64,000 bases of DNA from Pannonibacter indicus (GTDB lineage Bacteria > Pseudomonadota > Alphaproteobacteria > Rhizobiales > Stappiaceae), in contig NZ_LIPT01000005.1 in NCBI RefSeq assembly GCF_001418225.1, forward strand, positions 152,091 through 216,090, given 5' to 3'. The notes beneath the pieces are model-generated. The model made no database searches. It saw only the letters and a list, made by a program, of their open reading frames with translations, and had not been told where the DNA came from. Position numbers and translations under genes: made by a program. Shown one piece after another: positions 55,577-63,826 of this stretch. Positions within the stretch are counted from its first letter, which is position 1; the number at the start of each line of letters is the position of its first letter.

Positions 55577-55984
55577 TCAGTCTTCCGGGCCGGTCACGGC
55601 GCGCAGGCGCAATGCCGCCCGCCAGCTCCGCCCGTCCCTCAGCCGTTCGCTGGCAGTCTCGACGGCCCGCAGGTCAGCCAGATGCCAGCCGTTCAGACTG
55701 AGGCTGGAACCGAAGAGCGCCGCAGCCGCAGCCATCACGCCCTTCACCGCCTCATCGCGGCTGTCCGCGCGGGAGTAGAGCGCCAGCACCACCTGATGCT
55801 CCATGCCCTCGTCCGGCTCACCGGCCAAAGGCCGGGACGTGATGCTCTCCAGCGTCAGATAGGGATGCGCCGCACTGCGCGGCGCCCCGTCATGCACGTG
55901 CCCCGCGCCGAGAAGCAGCGTCAGGTCTGCGTCAGTTGAAAGCCTGGCAATCAGCGCGTCGCGCAGCGCCATTTCGCCGGTCAT
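55577..55984 (-). CDS. GTA gp8, tail terminator-like protein (DUF3168)
   Basis: 135 residues. DUF3168 pattern ALRDALIARLSTDADLTLLLGAGHVHDGAPRSAAHPYLTLE and a C-terminal WRAALRLRAVTGPED. In the GTA particle it sits at the head-tail junction as the tail terminator. The ATG at 55984 overlaps the gp7 stop in ATGA. Confidence 0.9.
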   Translation of the reverse strand: MTGEMALRDALIARLSTDADLTLLLGAGHVHDGAPRSAAHPYLTLESITSRPLAGEPDEGMEHQVVLALYSRADSRDEAVKGVMAAAAALFGSSLSLNGWHLADLRAVETASERLRDGRSWRAALRLRAVTGPED

Positions 55985-56304
55985 GCCTCTTCCTCCTCGC
56001 ACAGGCACTGGGTCCAGCGCCGCCGCCCGTCCGGGTCCGCCGCCGCCAGCACGCGGTAGCTCTTCGCCCCGTCAGCGATGCGCCACCCGCCTGCAATGTC
56101 TTCGCGGTGCCGCAGGCGGATTTCATGCGTTGCCACGCCATCGGCCCGGGCATCACTCGCCCGCTCTGCCTGGCTGCGCAGCCGCACCGCCGCATGATCG
56201 GCGCCCATGTCCTCAAAGCTTGTCTGCGCCGCGCCCCCGGCATCCGCCGTCCGCTCCGGCTTCCACAGCCGCACCAGACGGCGCAGATCCCCTGCCCCGC
56301 TCAC
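55981..56304 (-). CDS. GTA gp7, head-tail adaptor (head closure) protein
   Basis: 107 residues, the family size. Contains the phage head-tail joining pattern (GDLRRLVRLWKPERTADAGGAAQTSFEDMGADHAAVRLRS...) and a basic end. Start is GTG at 56304 in a GTGA overlap with the gp6 stop; a longer frame to 56400 overlaps gp6 and is not family-like. Confidence 0.87.
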   Translation of the reverse strand: MSGAGDLRRLVRLWKPERTADAGGAAQTSFEDMGADHAAVRLRSQAERASDARADGVATHEIRLRHREDIAGGWRIADGAKSYRVLAAADPDGRRRWTQCLCEEEEA

Positions 56305-56867
56305 AGCAGCACCAGACGATAGGTGGAAAGCAGCCGGTCCAGCGCCTGCGGCATGGTGCCGTTGCCGAATTCGACGGAGGCCTCCCGGTTCTCGTACCAA
56401 TGCGCCGCCAGCAGCAGGATTGCCTGCCGCAAAGGCTCCGGCACCGACGAACCATCAGCCCCGTATCCGGCAATGAACTCGATCTGGATCCCGTTCACCG
56501 GCTCAACCGGCCCCATTCCCGGCGCCGCCCTGAGGCTTCCCGGCTCGGAACCGCGGTAGAACCGCCAGGCACCGGACGGCAGCGGCTGCAGCACCCCGTC
56601 CCCGTCCATCAGGCTCACCGCCAGCACGTCCTGCACCGGCCCCACCGGCAGGCGCACCACCCGCCCTGCAGGCCAGGCATCCAGCACCACCTGAAGCGTC
56701 TGTGTGATCAGCGCCCGCCGCGTCAGGCCCTCCACATGCTGGCGCGCCGCCTTGATGTAATGCTCCAGCAGGGCATCTTCCTGCGTGTGAACAAGGCGCA
56801 CCTGCGCCCGCAGTTCAGCCACGCTCACCGGCTCCACCGCTGGCGGGCTCGTCACCATATGGGTCAT
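56301..56867 (-). CDS. GTA gp6, head-tail connector (adaptor) protein
   Basis: 188 residues. Phage gp6-like connector: PVSVAELRAQVRLVHTQEDALLEHYIKAARQHVEGLTRRALITQTLQV, and the end QAILLLAAHWYENREAS, both typical. First gene after the terminator that follows the capsid gene, so its level should be lower than that of capsid. Confidence 0.92.
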   Translation of the reverse strand: MTHMVTSPPAVEPVSVAELRAQVRLVHTQEDALLEHYIKAARQHVEGLTRRALITQTLQVVLDAWPAGRVVRLPVGPVQDVLAVSLMDGDGVLQPLPSGAWRFYRGSEPGSLRAAPGMGPVEPVNGIQIEFIAGYGADGSSVPEPLRQAILLLAAHWYENREASVEFGNGTMPQALDRLLSTYRLVLL

Positions 56868-56917
56868 CTTGTCCTCGGAAAATCACGCCACCCGCGCGGC
56901 CAGAAAAAGACGGGCAG

Positions 56918-56949
56918 AAAAAAGGCCGCCCCGGTCTGCCGGGACGGCC
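56918..56949 (-). terminator. Strong intrinsic terminator inside the GTA operon, just after the capsid gene
   Basis: On the reverse strand, GGCCGTCCCGG pairs with CCGGGGCGGCC (56939-56949 with 56924-56934; 11 pairs, one G-U) round a four-base loop, then TTTTTT (56923-56918). It lies 30 bases past the capsid stop and 50 bases before gp6. Confidence 0.92.
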
Positions 56950-56978
56950 CATCCTCATCTCATCGGCTCAGCCTGTCC

Positions 56979-58280
56979 TCAGGCGGAGAACACCAGCAGC
57001 TTGATGGCCGCGAAGTCCTGCACGCCACCACCGACGCGCTTGGTCGTGTAGAAGAGCACATAGGGCTTGGCCGAGTAGGGATCACGCAGGATGCGCACGC
57101 CCGTGCGGTCCACCACCAGATAGCCGCGGCGGAAATCACCGAAGGCAATTGCCGCAGCTCCCGTGGCAATATCCGGCATCGCCTTCGCCTCGCTGACCGG
57201 GAAGTTCAGCAGGGTCGCCGGCGCATCGGAACTTACCGGCGGCTGCCACAGGTAGTTGCCGTCAGCATCCTTCATCTTGCGCACCGCCGCCTGCGTGCGC
57301 CGGTTCATGACGAAGCGCCCGTTCTGCCGGTAGCCGCTCTTCAGCGCATAGACGAGGTCGATCAGCTTGTCCGCCGGGCTGGTGGCGGCAAAAGCGGCAT
57401 TGACACCGGTGTTGAGCGTCCCAAGCGAGCCCCAGGCCCAGGCACTGTCCGCAAGGCGCGGCACCGACAGGAAGCCAACCGGCTTGTTCACCCCGTCGCC
57501 ATTGACGAAGGCCGCGCCCTCCTGCTCGGCAAAGGCGGTTTCCACCTCCTCGGCAAGCCACTCATCCACATTCACCGCCGCATCCTCCAGCAGCGAGGCA
57601 GTGGCCGCCGGCATGGCATAGAGCTCCATCGCCGGGAAGGTCAGCTCAGCCAGCGCCGGAGCGGCCGTCTGCGGCCGTGCTGCGGTCTCGCCCACCCAGC
57701 CGGTCTGCGGGCCGGAGATGGCGAATGGCTTCTTGAACACACTCGACGACACCTGCCGGTTGCCCGCAATGGCACGGATCGGCGAGACAGCCGCAAGGCG
57801 GCTCAGGATGCCCGCTTCCGTCTCTTCCGGCACCAGATAGCCGCCATCAGGATCCGAGCCGATGGACATGGCCTTCACCTCCAGCGGCCGGAGCCCCTCC
57901 TCGCGGCCGGAGCGCATGTAGCCCTCGAAGGCGGCCTTGTGCTCCAGCACCTGTGTGCTGCCTTCAAAGCTCTTGTGGCTCAGCTCAGGGCGGCGGCTCT
58001 TCAGCGACAGCTCGTCAAGGCGGCGGCGGGTGGCATCCAGCGCCGTATCCAGCCGGTCCAGCCTCTCCAGCGTCAGCACATCGGCCGAACCGCGCCGCTC
58101 GATATCCGAAAGCCGCTCCTCGTTGGCCTCACGGTAGGCCGCGAAGGCCGCATACATCTCGTTCAGCGGATGCTCGCCGGAAACGGACGGAGCAGCGCCC
58201 GCCTTGGTCTCATAGGGCGGCAGGCTCTTGGTCTCAAGGCCGTGATCCACTGTCATGCCGTTCATCTCGCAATCCATCAT
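56979..58280 (-). CDS. GTA gp5, HK97-fold major capsid protein
   Basis: 433 residues. An N-terminal coiled-coil scaffold domain (about residues 45-115, EERLSDIERRGSADVLTLERLDRLDTALDATRRRLDEL) is normally removed by the prohead protease near residue 115-125, leaving a shell protein of about 310 residues. The HK97 part shows DPDGGYLVPEETEAGILSRL, the VGE(T)-type loop and GDGVNKPVGFL. The start overlaps the protease stop in ATGA. Followed directly by a strong terminator. Confidence 0.95.
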   Translation of the reverse strand: MMDCEMNGMTVDHGLETKSLPPYETKAGAAPSVSGEHPLNEMYAAFAAYREANEERLSDIERRGSADVLTLERLDRLDTALDATRRRLDELSLKSRRPELSHKSFEGSTQVLEHKAAFEGYMRSGREEGLRPLEVKAMSIGSDPDGGYLVPEETEAGILSRLAAVSPIRAIAGNRQVSSSVFKKPFAISGPQTGWVGETAARPQTAAPALAELTFPAMELYAMPAATASLLEDAAVNVDEWLAEEVETAFAEQEGAAFVNGDGVNKPVGFLSVPRLADSAWAWGSLGTLNTGVNAAFAATSPADKLIDLVYALKSGYRQNGRFVMNRRTQAAVRKMKDADGNYLWQPPVSSDAPATLLNFPVSEAKAMPDIATGAAAIAFGDFRRGYLVVDRTGVRILRDPYSAKPYVLFYTTKRVGGGVQDFAAIKLLVFSA

Positions 58281-58765
58281 GCGTCTCCAGTTGCAGAAGA
58301 GGACAGAGACGGCACGGGCTTCAGCCGCGCCGCATCCAGCAGCGGAAAGGTCACCAGCGACACTTCCCAGAGATCGATCTCAGCCAGCCGCCGCAGCGCG
58401 CCGCCTGCCATTTTCTGAGCCTTGATCGCCCGGAACCCGATGGAGAGGCCATCCAGAGCCCCCGCCGTGATCAGCAGCGCCGCCTCCCGCCCAAGCTCCA
58501 GCCCGGTCAGCAGCCGCCCGGCCACATAAAGGCCCAGCTGGTCCTCCTCGATCCGGTCCCAGATGCCGATGGGGCGCGACGGGTCATGCTGCCAGAGCAT
58601 GCGGACGCCGGAGGCGCCCCGGCGGCCCAGCGCCGTCCGGAACGCCCCCTTGGCCACCACGTCGCCGCCGCCATCACTCAGGTTGAACAGGCTGGCATAG
58701 CCCGCGATCCGCAAGGCGGGCTCACCGGCAGAAGCAGCCGCCAGGCGCTTGAGGCGAGCCTTCAT
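58277..58765 (-). CDS. GTA gp4, HK97-family prohead protease
   Basis: 162 residues, peptidase family U35/S78. Catalytic histidine in MLWQHDPSRPIG and serine in DGLSIGFRA. It cuts the capsid scaffold domain during head maturation. Its ATG overlaps the stop of a possible small upstream reading frame and is 335 bases from gp3.5. Confidence 0.92.
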   Translation of the reverse strand: MKARLKRLAAASAGEPALRIAGYASLFNLSDGGGDVVAKGAFRTALGRRGASGVRMLWQHDPSRPIGIWDRIEEDQLGLYVAGRLLTGLELGREAALLITAGALDGLSIGFRAIKAQKMAGGALRRLAEIDLWEVSLVTFPLLDAARLKPVPSLSSSATGDA

Positions 58766-58938
58766 GAGGCCCTCCCGTCACCGGTCCGCTCACCAGCTCC
58801 GGCCAGCTGCGCCAGACGGCAGACAAAGGCCGCAAAAACAAAGCGGTGGTGGCAGCGGTTACCCGTGTGTTTGGGCAAGCTTGAGCCCTCGCGGCGGGCA
58901 TCCGGTGCCCGCCCTCGCAAAAATCCCAGCAATGTCAT
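58762..58938 (-). CDS. Possible small reading frame before the prohead protease
   Basis: 58 codons (MTLLGFLRGRAPDARREG...), with GAGGGAAG six bases before ATG and a stop that overlaps the protease ATG in the ATGA manner used elsewhere in the cluster. Against it: odd composition rich in arginine, cysteine and histidine, no family resemblance, and an internal hairpin (GGCGGGCA/TGCCCGCC, about 58895-58917). May be a leader peptide or not coding at all. Confidence 0.3.
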   Translation of the reverse strand: MTLLGFLRGRAPDARREGSSLPKHTGNRCHHRFVFAAFVCRLAQLAGAGERTGDGRAS

Positions 58939-59100
58939 GAGGTTCTTCCCTCTTTTGTCCGGTTTGATTCCGGACGAGGCTTTTCTGACGCACGTCAGAT
59001 GCTTCACATCCTGAGTCCGGAATACCGTACCGGCCAATTTCACCCAGGGTCAGAATGAAGCCCGTTCCATGAGTCATTCCAACGCTCTGCCTGCATCCCT
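58939..59100. other. Untranslated stretch in the GTA operon
   Basis: Part of a 335-base gap (58766-59100) in an otherwise tightly packed operon. It is less GC-rich and holds small dyads, including CTGACG-tg-CGTCAG followed by AAAA and TCCGG-aatcaaa-CCGGA on the GTA strand. No clear promoter or gene was recognised. Confidence 0.4.
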
Positions 59101-59295
59101 TCAACCCGCATCACGGTCGTTGAAGATCTGATTCAAGCGGTCGATCTCATCAACGAAGTCGCCGAAACGCCGGTTGCAGGCCGCCAGTTCCTTCAGCAGT
59201 GCAACGGCCAGCGCCGAGGCGGAAGCCGCCCAAAGGAACAGCGCCAGATGCGCCAGGTCGCCCCGTTCGATGACGGCCTGCGTCACCCCGCTCAT
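59101..59295 (-). CDS. GTA gp3.5-position small membrane protein
   Basis: 64 residues. One hydrophobic helix (about 15-36, LAHLALFLWAASASALAVALLKEL) followed by a charged helical tail ending FGDFVDEIDRLNQIFNDRDAG. A small membrane gene in this place, between portal and protease, is usual in GTA clusters; its role is unknown. The ATG at 59295 overlaps the portal stop. Confidence 0.7.
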   Translation of the reverse strand: MSGVTQAVIERGDLAHLALFLWAASASALAVALLKELAACNRRFGDFVDEIDRLNQIFNDRDAG

Positions 59296-60485
59296 GCCCC
59301 GGCCTCGCCGCCTTCCGTGCCGTATCCGACCGCCTGCCGCTTCTCGTCCCGGCTCAGAAAGTCCGCTTCCCCCACCCGCCGCCACAGCGCTTCGCGCTCG
59401 GTGGACAAGGCATCAATGGCATCCATATCCGGCTCCAGCTTCAACCCCTCGCCGAAGGCAGGCCCCAGCCAGGCTGAAAGGCTCAGTGCGGTTCTGCGCA
59501 CCATCGGCAGCACGCTCTGCCGCCAGAAGGCCCGGTTGGCTTCCTGATAGTTGGCGAAGGTATTGTCGCCCGGAATGCCGATCAGCATCGGCGGCACGCC
59601 GAAGGCCAGCGCGATCTCCCGCGCCGCCTCGCGCTTGGCCTCGATGAAGTCCATGTCCTTTGGCGTCAGTCCCATGGGCCGCCAGTCCAGCCCGCCTTCC
59701 AGCAACAGCGGGCGCCCCGCATTGCGCGCACCCTGATAGCCCGCCTCCAGCTCCGCCTTCAGCCGCTCAAACTGGTCCGCCGAGAGGTTCACTCCCTCCC
59801 CCGCCCCATAGACCAGCGCGCCGGAGGGCCGCGCCGCATTGTCCAGCAGCGCCTTGTTCCAGCCCGACGCCGCATTGTGGATGTCGAGGCTCACCTGCGC
59901 CGCCTCGATGGGCGCAAAGCCATAGTGATCGGAAAGCGGATGAAACAGCTTCAACTGCCGCACCTGCGCCGGCTCTCCCGCCCCCCCGCTTTCGCCAGAC
60001 AACCGCACCGTCCTTGCGCCGCTGCTGTAGTCGAAGGCCGCCGGCCAGCCGTCAGCTCCCGGCACCACCTTCACCCGGTCCGGGCGCAGCGCATGCAGCT
60101 CGCGGGGGCTGCCGTCCAGCGGCACCTGCTCCACATAGGCATTGCCCGCCGTCAGCAGATGACCATAGACCTGCTCGAGGAAATCCGGTCCGCTCTGTCC
60201 CGGATTGGGCTGCCCCAGCAGCGCGAGCAGCGGATGGCGCACCAGCTCCTCTTCCCCCTCGAACAGCAGCAGCGGCACGCTCGCCGCTGCCTCGCTCACC
60301 ATGCGGATCACCCGGTAGACCACCGGGTTCCGGCAATAACCTTCGCGGGACAGGGCGCCATAGTCACGCGGGCTCCAGACGGGCCTCCCCGCCGTCTGCC
60401 AGGCGATCACCGGCGCCGTTCTTGAAGCTTTCTCTTCAACCGCAGGCGCCTTGCGAAAAGAGTCCAGAAGCCATCGCAAGTTCAT
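59292..60485 (-). CDS. GTA gp3, HK97-type portal protein
   Basis: 397 residues. HK97/SPP1 portal pattern: NPVVYRVIRMVSEAAASVPLLLFEGEEEL, HPLLALLGQPNPGQSGPDFLEQVYGHLLTAGNAYVE, FGVPPMLIGIPGDNTFANYQEANRAFWRQSVLPM. It forms the ring through which DNA enters and leaves the head. AAAAAGGAG precedes the ATG at 60485. An 87-base gap separates it from the large terminase. Confidence 0.95.
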   Translation of the reverse strand: MNLRWLLDSFRKAPAVEEKASRTAPVIAWQTAGRPVWSPRDYGALSREGYCRNPVVYRVIRMVSEAAASVPLLLFEGEEELVRHPLLALLGQPNPGQSGPDFLEQVYGHLLTAGNAYVEQVPLDGSPRELHALRPDRVKVVPGADGWPAAFDYSSGARTVRLSGESGGAGEPAQVRQLKLFHPLSDHYGFAPIEAAQVSLDIHNAASGWNKALLDNAARPSGALVYGAGEGVNLSADQFERLKAELEAGYQGARNAGRPLLLEGGLDWRPMGLTPKDMDFIEAKREAAREIALAFGVPPMLIGIPGDNTFANYQEANRAFWRQSVLPMVRRTALSLSAWLGPAFGEGLKLEPDMDAIDALSTEREALWRRVGEADFLSRDEKRQAVGYGTEGGEAGA

Positions 60486-60572
60486 GATTTCAGACTCCTT
60501 TTTGCGCCGTCTTCACGTGATGAGTCAGCGTCTTGAGACTGTGATTCAGTGCAGGAGAATTCGTGCGGAGGG

Positions 60573-61844
60573 TTAAAGCTGGCGCAGGCGCGGCTCTGCC
60601 CGCCCGCCCATTAGCAGCTCCGTCAGCGCCCAAACCAGCGCATCCATCCGGTCCGGCGAATGCCCGCTGGAAAGACCCGAAGGCCCGAAGTCGGCCATCT
60701 CGTCTTCCAGCTCCGGCATGGTGCCAACGTGGTGCACCCGCCCCTGCTCGTAGAAAAGCGCCACCGGCTCGGCCCGTGCAAACTTGCCCCGGCTCGCGCG
60801 GACAGACTTTACCGGTACAGTGGGGTCCGCCGCATGGATCACCTCCCGCACCATGTCACCGCCCTGGTTCACCTCCGCCACAAGGCAGTCCGCCTGATGG
60901 TGATGCCACAAGGCCACCGCCTTCGCCGCCCAGTCGGAAGGGTGCGCCTGTGCCATGCTATGATCCCCCAGCACATAGGCCTGCCCGGCATCTGTGATGC
61001 CTGCTGCCACCAGCCCGCAGGCGTCCGACCGCTTGGTCGCACTCGCAGGCGGATCAATGGCAATGACGATGCGGGCGAAACTCTCCGGCGCCCGGCTCAC
61101 CCGGCAGGCCTCCAGCAGGTCCCGCCGCCACAGCGCACCGGGCCGGTCCTCGATCAGCTCGCCGTCCAGCTCCTGCCGCCCCAGACGCGTGCCCGCATAA
61201 CGGGCCACCACCTGCTCCAGAAATCCCGGCGCCAGAAACAGCGCATTGTCCCGCGTCCCCGCCCGGCTCAGCACCGTTGCCGGCATCTCCATGATGCGCT
61301 TCAGCAGCGGCACCGCACGCGGTGTCGTCGTCACCAGCTGCCGGGGCCGCAGCCCCAGTCTCAGTCCGAATTGCAGCATGTCGAAAGTCTCCTCGCCGTG
61401 GCGCCACTTGGCCAGTTCATCGGCCCAGGCGATGTCAAATTGCGGCCCGCGCAGGGCCTCCGGGTCTTCCGAGGAAAAGGCCTGTGCAATGGAGCCGTTC
61501 GGCCACTCCAGCCGCCTGCGGCTGGCATTCCACTGCGGCCGCTCTGTCTTGGGGTGAATGGCGAGCAGGCCCGAGACCCCCTCGATCATCACCTCCCGCA
61601 CATCGCCATAGGTTTCCCCCACCAGGGCGATCCGGCCGGCAGGTCCGTACGGCGCGCACCAGCGGTGGCCCAGCGCCATCGCCCGCACCCATTCGGCCCC
61701 CGCCCGCGTCTTGCCCGCCCCGCGTCCGCCCATCATCAGCCAGATGCCCCAGTCCCCTTCGGGCGGCAGCTGGTGCTCATGGGCGAAGGTCGGCCAGTCA
61801 TGCAGCAGAAACGCCATCTCCGCCGGGGTCAGGCTGTCCAGCAC
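60573..61844 (-). CDS. GTA gp2, terminase large subunit
   Basis: 423 residues from GTG 61844, which matches the family opening (LDSLTPAEM...HQLPPEGDW); the frame is open to 61928 with an ATG there, but that part overlaps gp1. ATPase with Walker A GGRGAGKT (39-46) and Walker B FDIAWADELAKW; RNase H-like nuclease with aspartates in IVIAIDPPAS and RMDALVWAL. It packages random host DNA into the head. Confidence 0.94.
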   Translation of the reverse strand: MLDSLTPAEMAFLLHDWPTFAHEHQLPPEGDWGIWLMMGGRGAGKTRAGAEWVRAMALGHRWCAPYGPAGRIALVGETYGDVREVMIEGVSGLLAIHPKTERPQWNASRRRLEWPNGSIAQAFSSEDPEALRGPQFDIAWADELAKWRHGEETFDMLQFGLRLGLRPRQLVTTTPRAVPLLKRIMEMPATVLSRAGTRDNALFLAPGFLEQVVARYAGTRLGRQELDGELIEDRPGALWRRDLLEACRVSRAPESFARIVIAIDPPASATKRSDACGLVAAGITDAGQAYVLGDHSMAQAHPSDWAAKAVALWHHHQADCLVAEVNQGGDMVREVIHAADPTVPVKSVRASRGKFARAEPVALFYEQGRVHHVGTMPELEDEMADFGPSGLSSGHSPDRMDALVWALTELLMGGRAEPRLRQL

Positions 61845-62361
61845 CGTGCCGATCCGCCCCGCCGTCCGGCAGGCTGCCAAGGCGGCGCGCAAGTTCCTCG
61901 CGCATCTGTTCGGGATCGCCTGTTTCATCCGCCTCCCCGCTCTGGTCCCTGTGCAATTCCAGCAGCGTGTCGAGCGTCCGGGCCAGGCTCGCCAGTGTCT
62001 TGGCGCCCTGATCCATCTCGGTCAGCTTCAGCTCGCCCTTGGCCAGTCCCGCCAGCCGCTCTTCCAGCTGCGCCACCTGCGCCTCGAAGGCCCGGTAGAG
62101 CCGGACCACCATCACGCCCCGCGCCTCAGGCCCCGCTGCCGCAAAAGCCGCCGCATCCAGCGAAAGCGCCACAGCCTCTGCCGCGCCCTTCGCCGTCCGC
62201 TTGCGCCGCACCGGCGCCTTGGCCACTGCCTCGGCTTTCAGCCCTTCTCCACCTGCCTCGGGTGGAGAAGCTGCCGCCTTGCAGCTGCGCGTAGCCTTGC
62301 GCGCTGCAAGCACACGTGTCCCATCCCTGCCCGGCCCGTCCGCCGTTGCATCCCCAGTCAT
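61798..62361 (-). CDS. GTA gp1, terminase small subunit-like protein
   Basis: 187 residues. The lysine/alanine-rich N-terminal third is likely disordered; the central helical part (GVMVVRLYRAFEAQVAQLEERLAGLAKGELKLTEMDQGAKTLASLARTLDTLLELHRDQ) is the conserved GTA gp1 core now regarded as the small terminase. Overlaps the start of gp2 by 47 bases. GGAG nine bases before ATG 62361. First structural gene of the cluster. Confidence 0.82.
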   Translation of the reverse strand: MTGDATADGPGRDGTRVLAARKATRSCKAAASPPEAGGEGLKAEAVAKAPVRRKRTAKGAAEAVALSLDAAAFAAAGPEARGVMVVRLYRAFEAQVAQLEERLAGLAKGELKLTEMDQGAKTLASLARTLDTLLELHRDQSGEADETGDPEQMREELARRLGSLPDGGADRHGAGQPDPGGDGVSAA

Positions 62362-62400
62362 CCCGCCGTCTCCGGAGTGTTCAAAACGCGCGTGCAGCGC

Positions 62401-62523
62401 TCACAGGCAAACCGCCTGCACCAGTCTCATAAGCCGGTGCAGGCCGCAGCCTGCCCGGGCTCTTTCCAGCTCAAACAAAAAGCGGGCCACCCAGCCCTCG
62501 CTGGCGCCCGCCAAAATCTTCAT
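62401..62523 (-). CDS. Possible 40-codon leader reading frame upstream of gp1
   Basis: MKILAGASEGWVARFLFELE... to a TGA at 62403-62401, preceded by GAGGG 11 bases upstream. Third codon positions are mostly G or C, as in genes here. It covers the terminator-like hairpin at 62477-62511, so either the hairpin is a coding accident or the frame is a leader peptide tied to it. No family recognised. Confidence 0.3.
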   Translation of the reverse strand: MKILAGASEGWVARFLFELERARAGCGLHRLMRLVQAVCL

Positions 62524-62607
62524 CCGAATTCTATCCCTCACCGGTCCACGTCAGCCTAAACTGCCACTGAACCCAGATGCGCGCCGCAGCTGCACTTTTC
62601 GGATCAT
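62473..62607 (-). ncRNA. Candidate leader RNA or small RNA upstream of the GTA
   Basis: From a predicted start near 62607 to a hairpin of GCGGGC ... GCTGG/CCAGC ... GCCCGC (62482-62511) followed by TTTTTGTTT on the reverse strand: about 135 bases with a promoter and a terminator. It could be a separate small RNA or an attenuated GTA leader. No RNA family was recognised. Confidence 0.4.
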
Positions 62608-62613
62608 GACAAA

Positions 62614-62642
62614 ACCCTACCCAAACAGCGTGCGGGTGTCAA
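62614..62642 (-). promoter_or_regulatory. Sigma-70-type promoter upstream of the GTA
   Basis: On the reverse strand TTGACA (62642-62637), a 17-base spacer, then TAGGGT (62619-62614). The -35 is a perfect match and the spacing ideal; the -10 is moderate. About 250 bases before gp1. The region 62362-62712 has no other clear gene. Confidence 0.6.
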
Positions 62643-62659
62643 GGATTATTTTCCTATTC

Positions 62660-62698
62660 CATTGCAAGAAAAAACCGGCCCAGGTCAGGGGCCGGTTT
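62660..62698 (-). terminator. Intrinsic terminator of the chemotaxis gene
   Basis: AAACCGGCCC (62672-62681) with GGGCCGGTTT (62689-62698), then TTTTTTCTTGC on the reverse strand. Fifteen bases past the stop at 62713; it separates that gene from the GTA promoter. Confidence 0.9.
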
Positions 62699-62712
62699 CA
62701 AATCTCTGAGCC

Positions 62713-63826
62713 TCAGGCAATCCTGCGCGACATTTCCCGTACTTCAGACGTCGCCTGCGCAATGCGTTGCGAGGAGTTTCTGATATCATCCATACTGGAT
62801 GTGATCGACTGCACGCCTGTCGAGGCCGCCTGCATGTTGTGCGAAATATCCCGTGTCACCGATGTCTGCTGCTCCACAGCAGCGGCAATCGTAGACGAGA
62901 TATTCCGGATACTCTCGATCGTCGCCAGAATGGAGCCAATTGCGTTGCCGGCACGGTCTGCAGAGCTTTGCACCGAGGCAATCTGCGCCGCAATGTCCTC
63001 CGTCGCCTTGCTGGTTTGGGACGCGAGGTTCTTCACTTCCGAAGCCACCACCGCAAAGCCCTTGCCTGCCTCACCGGCACGCGCAGCCTCAATGGTGGCG
63101 TTGAGCGCCAGAAGGTTGGTCTGACCGGCAATCGCTTCAATCAGTTCCAGAACCTCGCCGATTTTCTGCGAGTTGGCATTCAGCCCTTCCATGATCTGGC
63201 GGGACTGGGCCGCCTCTTCTGCCGCCTGCGCAGAAATTTCGCTCGCCTGGTTCACCTGACGGCTGATTTCGGCAATCGAAGCCACCAGTTCCTCAGATGC
63301 CGCGGCAACAGTCTGAACATTGCTGGACGTGTTCGATGACGCAGCCGAAACCTCGCGGATCTGGCTATTGGCAATATCCACCTCACCGGCAATATTCGCC
63401 AGTTCTGCCACGATCTGCCGCTGGATTTCTTCGCGCTCCATCCGCCTGCGGACAGCTTCAGTCCGATCCACGGCAAACTTGACGACCTTCACGACATGCC
63501 CAGCCTCATCGAAGACCGGATTGTAACTTGCGGCGATGTAGATATCCACGCCCCCCTTGCCAAGGCGATGGAAATCGCCGGCCCGGAACTTTCCCTGGCT
63601 CAGACTTTCCCAGAATGCCCGGTAGTCTGCACTCTTGGCCTCTTCCGGAGGCATGAACATGCTGTGATGGCGCCCCTTGATCTCATCCAGGCGGTAGCCG
63701 ACCGTTTTCAGGAAGTTCTCGTTAGCCTCGACGATCGTGCCATCCGGCTCGAATTCAATGATGGCGTTCGAGCGGTTGATGGCCGAGAGTTTGCTGCCTG
63801 TCTCCAGCGCCGTGATCCACCCCCAT
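62713..63826 (-). CDS. PAS-domain methyl-accepting chemotaxis protein, 5' end lost to an IS insertion
   Basis: About 370 codons remain. One PAS domain ([37 protein letters not shown]... and [29 protein letters not shown]) is followed by a coiled-coil signalling domain with the MCP hairpin tip [38 protein letters not shown]. No membrane segment is seen, so it may be a soluble transducer, or the missing part may have held more PAS domains. Upstream of about 63826 the frame continues antisense into an IS transposase, so the native start is gone and the gene is probably not functional. Confidence 0.85.
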
